Assembly (NCBI RefSeq): GCF_030348505.1
Contig: NZ_JAUCFJ010000002.1
Location: 4,468,001-4,532,000 of the forward strand
Source: Lysinibacillus sp. G4S2
Lineage (GTDB): Bacteria > Bacillota > Bacilli > Bacillales_A > Planococcaceae
DNA: 64,000 nucleotides
Direction of reading: 5' to 3'
Of this stretch, positions 56,561 to 64,000 are shown piece by piece. Position 1 is the stretch's first letter; every line of letters begins with the position of its first letter. The position numbers and the translations under genes are program-made. The notes under the pieces are model-generated. The model had not been told where the DNA came from. It worked only from the letters and a program-made list of their open reading frames with translations, and did no database searches.

Positions 56561-56732
56561 GAAATAAACTATCGTACTTCGTTAATTCAATAAAAAAAAG
56601 AGCTGCAAACGCAACTCTAATGATCTTCAGGTAAAGCACTCCGTTAGTTGAATAACTCTCCTCTATAATAATCTTAAACAATTAGGGTCTTTTTTTTTAG
56701 GTTTTCTTTCAATAAAAAGTATTGAATATGAA

Positions 56733-57497
56733 TTAGTTTCTTTCTAATACGATATTTGGATAAATAGGGTCCTTTAATTCAAATTCATACGTAATTCCGT
56801 CTACTATTCCTACTACCTTTTCACTATCATAAAGGTCGAGCATAAATCCTGCCATTTCTTTAGCAGTATGATACTTTGGTAAAATGCCGGCTAATTTAAC
56901 ATTTTCTTGGAGATCATAAGAACGTTTTATAAATTCTGTTTCAGTAGAAGCAGGAGCTAAAACTTTTGCTTGCATATTTGCCCCTTGAGCTTTTAGTTCG
57001 TGTGAAAGCCCTTCTGTAAACGCACTTACATAAAACTTAGTTGAGCAGTAAGTAACAGCATCTGCAACAATTCTATATCCCCCACCTGATGAAACATTGA
57101 TTAATTGAGTTCCTTCAATATTCGAGTAATCTCGTACGAAAAGTGATGACAAAATTGTTAGAGCTTCGATATTTAAATGTAACATTGTCTCGATTTTATT
57201 TAAATTTTGTTCTCCGACAGATGCAAAATTCCCAAACCCTGCATTGTTTATCCAAGTCTCAATTTGATAATTTTTAAGCCCTTCATAAAGCTCATATACA
57301 TTTTTACTAACTGATAAATCAGTTGTTCGAATAATAACGTCTAAATCTGAATTAATCTTCGCTATTTCTGATTTTAATTTCTCAAGCTCATCAGTTCTGC
57401 GGGCAACTAGGACTAAATTTTTTCCACGAAATGCAAAAGCTAAAGCAGTTTCATAACCAATACCTGAACTTGCACCTGTAATAACTGTATATTTCAC
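56733..57497 (-). CDS. Short-chain dehydrogenase/reductase
   Basis: 254 residues. NAD(P)-binding TGASSGIGYETALAF, NNAGFGNF, catalytic Ser in INVSSGGGYR and Y-x3-K in YCSTKFYV. Classical SDR; substrate unknown. Its promoter is the stretched-spacer MerR-type promoter facing the divergent regulator gene, so it is very probably the regulator's target. Confidence 0.92.
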   Translation of the reverse strand: MKYTVITGASSGIGYETALAFAFRGKNLVLVARRTDELEKLKSEIAKINSDLDVIIRTTDLSVSKNVYELYEGLKNYQIETWINNAGFGNFASVGEQNLNKIETMLHLNIEALTILSSLFVRDYSNIEGTQLINVSSGGGYRIVADAVTYCSTKFYVSAFTEGLSHELKAQGANMQAKVLAPASTETEFIKRSYDLQENVKLAGILPKYHTAKEMAGFMLDLYDSEKVVGIVDGITYEFELKDPIYPNIVLERN

Positions 57498-57564
57498 TTA
57501 TATTCCTCCTAAATGATACTCTTTACTTGTGTTGTTCAAATTAATTATAATTTGTACAGTTGTT

Positions 57565-57595
57565 ATTATATTCCTTAGAGTAAACTCTAAGTCAA
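57565..57595 (-). promoter_or_regulatory. MerR-type promoter with 19-bp spacer
   Basis: TTGACT and TATAAT are 19 bp apart, two over the optimum, and the spacer carries the palindrome CTTAGAGT-TTA-CTCTAAG-like. This is the hallmark of MerR activators, which twist DNA to realign the boxes. Confidence 0.88.
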
Positions 57596-57644
57596 ATCCT
57601 TTTTTGACCCTTAATGTTTCTATAAAAAATGGAGGTAAATAAAT

Positions 57645-58007
57645 ATGTACACGATCGGTGAAATAGCTCAAATATTAGGGGTTAGTACACACACGCTACG
57701 ATATTACGAAAAAGAGAGTATCATTCTCCCGGATCGAAATGAATATGGAGAAAGACGGTATACTGATTATCATCTAAAATGGTTAACTTTTATTTTAAAA
57801 TTGAAAGAAACTAAAATGCCCATAACACAAATTAAAGAATATACCAGTCTATTTAAAAAAGGAGAACAAACTACTGAAGCAAGGTTAAAACTTTTAGAAG
57901 ATCATAAAAGTTCTATTGAAGTTCAATTAAAAACATTACAAGAAACATATATAATGCTAGATAAAAAAATATCAACATATAGAGAACTTATTCGGAATAA
58001 GGAATAA
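57645..58007 (+). CDS. MerR-family transcriptional regulator
   Basis: 120 residues. Winged helix YTIGEIAQILGVSTHTLRYY, EKESIILPDRNEYGERRYTD, then a coiled-coil dimer helix (TEARLKLLEDHKSSIEVQLK). No cysteine cluster for metal sensing, so it resembles the AdhR/YraB group that answers to reactive aldehydes or electrophiles. That signal is inferred. GGAGGTAAATAAAT precedes ATG. Confidence 0.92.
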   Translation: MYTIGEIAQILGVSTHTLRYYEKESIILPDRNEYGERRYTDYHLKWLTFILKLKETKMPITQIKEYTSLFKKGEQTTEARLKLLEDHKSSIEVQLKTLQETYIMLDKKISTYRELIRNKE

Positions 58008-58048
58008 TTTTATTAACAAAATATATTACTCAATTAGCTCCGTTAGAT

Positions 58049-58080
58049 CAAAAAGAAAAGCTACCTTTATTCGGTAGCTT
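58049..58080 (+). terminator. Terminator after merR
   Basis: AAAGCTACC pairs with GGTAGCTTT, flanked by A and T runs. Confidence 0.88.
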
Positions 58081-58091
58081 TATCTTAAACT

Positions 58092-58235
58092 CTTGTACCC
58101 GTTACTTGAAGAACATCTAAAGTGTCCCCTTATATTTCTCTGGTTTTCTACATAACTTTCAATTATTAGCCCACATTCAGTACAAATAGTATATTCAACA
58201 TCATACCCAAAGCTTAACTTATTAGATGGATACAT
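58092..58235 (-). pseudogene. Zinc-knuckle protein fragment (doubtful)
   Basis: A minus-strand frame reads SFGYDVEYTICTECGLIIES, YVENQ, then drifts to a basic end. It has no ribosome site and looks like the tail of a lost gene. Confidence 0.3.
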
Positions 58236-58299
58236 AACTGAATACAGGTGTGTTGATTAACCATTTTTATCCACCATAATTAAATTAGAAGGATCTGAT

Positions 58300-58415
58300 T
58301 TCCGCTACGGGCTACTCGTTTTGTTGCTGTCGCTTCAGATAAAACAATTTGTCGCTGACGCTTCGCTTTCGCACAGAGCAAGGCTTCCTGCTAGCGAGCG
58401 TCGAGTAGCCCTTCA
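58300..58415. repeat. Imperfect palindrome with ends GGGCTACTCG / CGAGTAGCCC
   Basis: About 95 bp between 10-bp perfect arms, the inside holding GCTGTCGCTT / GCTGACGCTTCG repeats. Resembles the inner parts of the 51-kb repeat. A second, unrelated class of dispersed hairpin is possible. Confidence 0.55.
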
Positions 58416-58469
58416 CTACATGCTCTTCATCATAACATGCGGTTGATTTCTTTGATAGAAAGAGCTTGT

Positions 58470-58574
58470 TTTTCGATAAAAGCCCAAATAGTTTCGATAA
58501 AATGAGATTTTGTTTCGATAAAAGCTCAAATAGTTTCGATAAAGAGCGATTTTGTTTCGATAAATCTTCAAAGT
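58470..58574. repeat. Five exact 21-bp repeats (105 bp)
   Basis: GTTTCGATAAA plus a variable 10-bp half (AGCCCAAATA, ATGAGATTTT, AGCTCAAATA, GAGCGATTTT, TCTTCAAAGT), the halves alternating in type. Lies between convergent genes. Confidence 0.93.
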
Positions 58575-58686
58575 ATTCCTATAAAACGAACGAAAGTAGC
58601 TTTAGCGATTCTGTTTTGGGGCTCGACACTAAATAGCAACAAGAAAAACCCTTTCTTCGATCAATAATAAACCTATTTTTCCCTAA

Positions 58687-59112
58687 TCAACACGCCTGAA
58701 CTGAATAACTACTTTGTTGATGACCTACATAGCGCCATTTTGCTCCTTTCCCGAAAATCTTTAGATTGGTATCATTTATCCAATCCGTTTCTAAATTAAT
58801 TAATTCTGACAGCCTAATACCCGTATCAGCGAGCATGGCTACAAATACCTTATTTCTTGCATTTAAATACGTTTTAAAATCGTATGCTTCTATCATTTTT
58901 GCAACTTCTTTGTCTGTAAATGTTTGAATAACGGTCTTATCTTCTTTCAACAGCTTGGTGCGAGCCATAATGTTTAGCGTGACATATTCTTCTGCAATCA
59001 AATACTGAATAAAATCCGTCGTATTGTAGTTATAAGTTTCAATGGTTCTATCTGAATAATTTTTAATCTGTAAATCAAAAATAAACTCCATTAACAAATC
59101 CTTTATGAACAC
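58687..59112 (-). pseudogene. XerC/D-like integrase with internal deletion and lost C-terminus
   Basis: FIKDLLMEFIFDLQIKNYSD and TIETYNYNTTDFIQYL jump directly to IAEEYVTLNIMARTKLL, missing ~45 residues present in the 56.2-kb relic. Catalytic Arg region LADTGIRLSELINLETDW is present, but homology ends at FGKGAKWRYV before HxxR and Tyr. Its GTG start uses the AGGAGG of the eno terminator as ribosome site. Confidence 0.82.
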
Positions 59113-59163
59113 ACAAAAAACCTCCTATCCATGAGTATTTTAATACCCATAAATAAGAGGCTG
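59113..59163 (-). terminator. Terminator of the glycolytic operon
   Basis: On the minus strand CCTCTTATTTATGGGTATT pairs imperfectly with ATACTCATGGATAGGAGG, then TTTTTT. Confidence 0.82.
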
Positions 59164-59204
59164 ACACAATACAACTGTATTGCACAATTTATGCTGATGT
59201 ATGA

Positions 59205-59253
59205 CATAGCTCAAACCTTGCTAAAATGTCGTGTATGACAAGGTTCAAGCTAT
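59205..59253. repeat. Long hairpin just after eno
   Basis: ATAGCTCAAACCTTG pairs with CAAGGTTCAAGCTAT (one mismatch) across 18 bases. Weak T tract, so it may stabilise the mRNA 3' end rather than terminate. Confidence 0.65.
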
Positions 59254-59272
59254 TTTCCATACAAATAAATGA

Positions 59273-62101
<2,829 letters not shown>

Positions 62102-62109
<8 letters not shown>

Positions 62110-62863
62110 TTGCTGCCGCCTCCAATAATGTTAAATATGATTCTGGTTGTAAACTTGCACCGCCAACTAAAGCGCCGTCGATATGTTCTTTTGATAATAG
62201 TTCCTGAATGTTTTCAGGTTTTACGCTACCGCCATATTGAATTCGTACAGCATCGGCCGTTTCAGCGTTATATAATTCTTTGACTACTGCACGAATTGCG
62301 CCGCATACTTGGTTTGCATCTTCTGCTGTAGCTGTTTTACCTGTACCAATTGCCCAAATCGGTTCATAGGCAATCACCATATGCTCCACTTCTTGTGCTC
62401 CAAATCCAGCAAGTGCAGCTGTAATTTGATGAGCAACCTTTTGCTCAGTAGTCCCCGCTTCACGTTCCTCAAGCGTTTCACCACAGCAAATAATTGGTAC
62501 GATATTATGCGCTAGTGCTGCAGCAACCTTTTTATTGATTGCTTCATCTGTTTCATTATAGTATTCACGTCGTTCAGAATGACCTAAAATAACATAGTCT
62601 ACTTCCACACTTGCTAGCTGTGCTGGACTAATTTCTCCAGTGAATGCACCTTCGTTTTCATAATGCATCGTTTGTGCGCCAATTGCTAGCTCTGATTCAC
62701 TAGCAACCTGCACAAGTGTAGGTAGATAAAGTGCTGGTGCACAAACAACAGCGTCTACTTTATCGTTTGAAGGGAGTTTGTCCTGTATAGCATCGACAAA
62801 CTGGATCGCCTCTTCAAATGTTTTATACATTTTCCAGTTACCTGCAATAATTGGTTTACGCAT
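62102..62863 (-). CDS. tpiA: Triosephosphate isomerase
   Basis: 253 residues from ATG 62863 (TTGGGAGGCAAAACG upstream; the longer ORF adds five codons that include the ribosome site). [25 protein letters not shown] (His) and [16 protein letters not shown] (Glu) are diagnostic. Confidence 0.99.
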
Positions 62864-62884
62864 CGTTTTGCCTCCCAAATTGTA

Positions 62885-64000
62885 TTATTTATCGTTTAAT
62901 GCCACAATTCCTGGTAGCTCTTTACCTTCCATTAATTCAAGTGATGCACCGCCACCAGTTGAAATGTGGTCCATTTTATCGGCAACCTCAAATTTTTCAA
63001 CTGCTGCTGCAGAATCCCCGCCACCGATCACTGTATAACCAGTTGTTGTTGCCATTGCGTCAGCTACAGTTTTTGTACCATTCGCAAATTTATCCATTTC
63101 AAAAACACCCATTGGTCCATTCCAAATAATTAGTTTAGAATTTTTAATAACCTCTGCATAATTAGCAGCTGTTTTCGGACCGATATCTAAGCCCATCCAA
63201 TCGGCTGGAATAGCGTCTACATCAACAATTTTTGTTTCTGCATCTTTTGAAAATTCGTTTGCGACAACTGCATCGATTGGCATATGTAATTGCACGCCTT
63301 TTGCTTTTGCCTTTTCAATAAAGGATTTTGCTAGGTCGATTTTATCTTCTTCTAATAAAGATTTACCGATATCATGACCTTGCGCTTTAGTAAATGTGAA
63401 TGATAAACCGCCGCCGATAATTAGGTGATCTACCTTTTCTAATAAGCTTTCAATAACGCCAATTTTATCTTTAACTTTGGCACCACCGATAATGGCTGTA
63501 AATGGACGCTCTGGGTTAGATAAAGCTTTACCAAGCACATCTAATTCCTTTTGCATTAGGAAGCCAGAAACAGCTGGTACATGCTTGGCAATTCCTTCAG
63601 TTGACGCATGTGCACGGTGAGCGGCACCAAACGCATCATTGACATAAACGTCCGCTAATTTTGCAAATTGCTCTGCTAATGCTGGATCATTTTTCTCTTC
63701 TCCAGCGTGGAAGCGTACATTTTCAAGTAGAATCATATCGCCATTTTGCATGTTTGCAACAGCTTCTTCTACTTTTTCACCAATTGACTCATCTAATTTA
63801 GTCACCGGTTTACCCATTAATTCAGCTAGACGAATTCCTACAGCAGTTAGGCGCATATCTTCTTTTACTTCACCTTTTGGACGACCTAAGTGAGAGGCTA
63901 AAATAACTTTGGCACCTTGCTCAACCAAATATTCAATTGTTGGGATTGCTGCTCGAATACGTGTTTCGTCAGTAATTGCACCATCTGCCATCGGTACATT
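62885..64000 (-). CDS. pgk: Phosphoglycerate kinase (partial, N-terminus outside)
   Basis: Frame continues past the window edge ([20 protein letters not shown]). [51 protein letters not shown] and the C-terminal [14 protein letters not shown] are intact; about 20 N-terminal residues are missing. Makes ATP and 3-phosphoglycerate. First visible gene of the operon pgk-tpiA-gpmI-eno. Confidence 0.98.
   Translation of the reverse strand, partial: NVPMADGAITDETRIRAAIPTIEYLVEQGAKVILASHLGRPKGEVKEDMRLTAVGIRLAELMGKPVTKLDESIGEKVEEAVANMQNGDMILLENVRFHAGEEKNDPALAEQFAKLADVYVNDAFGAAHRAHASTEGIAKHVPAVSGFLMQKELDVLGKALSNPERPFTAIIGGAKVKDKIGVIESLLEKVDHLIIGGGLSFTFTKAQGHDIGKSLLEEDKIDLAKSFIEKAKAKGVQLHMPIDAVVANEFSKDAETKIVDVDAIPADWMGLDIGPKTAANYAEVIKNSKLIIWNGPMGVFEMDKFANGTKTVADAMATTTGYTVIGGGDSAAAVEKFEVADKMDHISTGGGASLELMEGKELPGIVALNDK

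Overview
The window looks like a low-GC Gram-positive chromosome, most likely Lysinibacillus or a close Planococcaceae/Bacillaceae relative. This rests on three things: the minus-strand order pgk-tpiA-gpmI-eno; the secG-est-rnr-smpB-ssrA block; and the dltXABCD operon with Bacillus-type ribosome binding sites. The genus is inferred; no marker was searched.

Left flank (1-8980). A truncated EVE-like/DUF3883 gene; a SAM-I riboswitch in front of an NhaC-family transporter (MetT-like); a gene broken by an in-frame amber codon; a secreted protein; a DegV lipid-binding protein; and a graveyard of IS1182, IS3, IS66 and serine-recombinase fragments, with one XRE regulator.

Accessory zone (8981-36254). 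Everything here sits on the 3' side of ssrA (tmRNA). A 21-bp copy of the tmRNA 3' end recurs at 10399, and a decayed copy lies at 8984. The two left-hand cores are followed about 84 bp later by a pair of 12-bp direct repeats, as expected of integrase arm sites. I read this as two tandem elements. Element A (8984-10398) carries only an Abi_2/HEPN gene and a short upstream RNA, with no recombinase. Element B (10399-36254) carries integrase and excisionase, a primase-helicase, a ParM/ParR-like partition pair, 42-bp tandem repeats, a broken recU, a type I restriction operon (hsdM, hsdS, hsdR, metallopeptidase), an unrecognised three-gene cargo (29597-31714), XRE regulators, many small proteins, and several internally duplicated modules. 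Two of these modules are 25-codon leader ORFs whose stop codons sit in the first stem arm of a terminator. Three partly decayed copies of one backbone segment frame the two cargo slots.

Right flank (36233-64000). Core genes: ssrA, smpB, rnr, est, secG, a transglutaminase-like lipoprotein, an alkaline phosphatase, dltXABCD (cell-wall D-alanylation), two acetyltransferases, a zinc-ribbon pair, small exported proteins, a MerR regulator diverging from a short-chain dehydrogenase, and the lower-glycolysis operon ending at eno. Between them lie about 205-bp MITEs with ISL3-like ends (two with perfect 8-bp target duplications), two integrase relics, and intergenic arrays of exactly 21-bp repeats with unrelated sequences at three loci.
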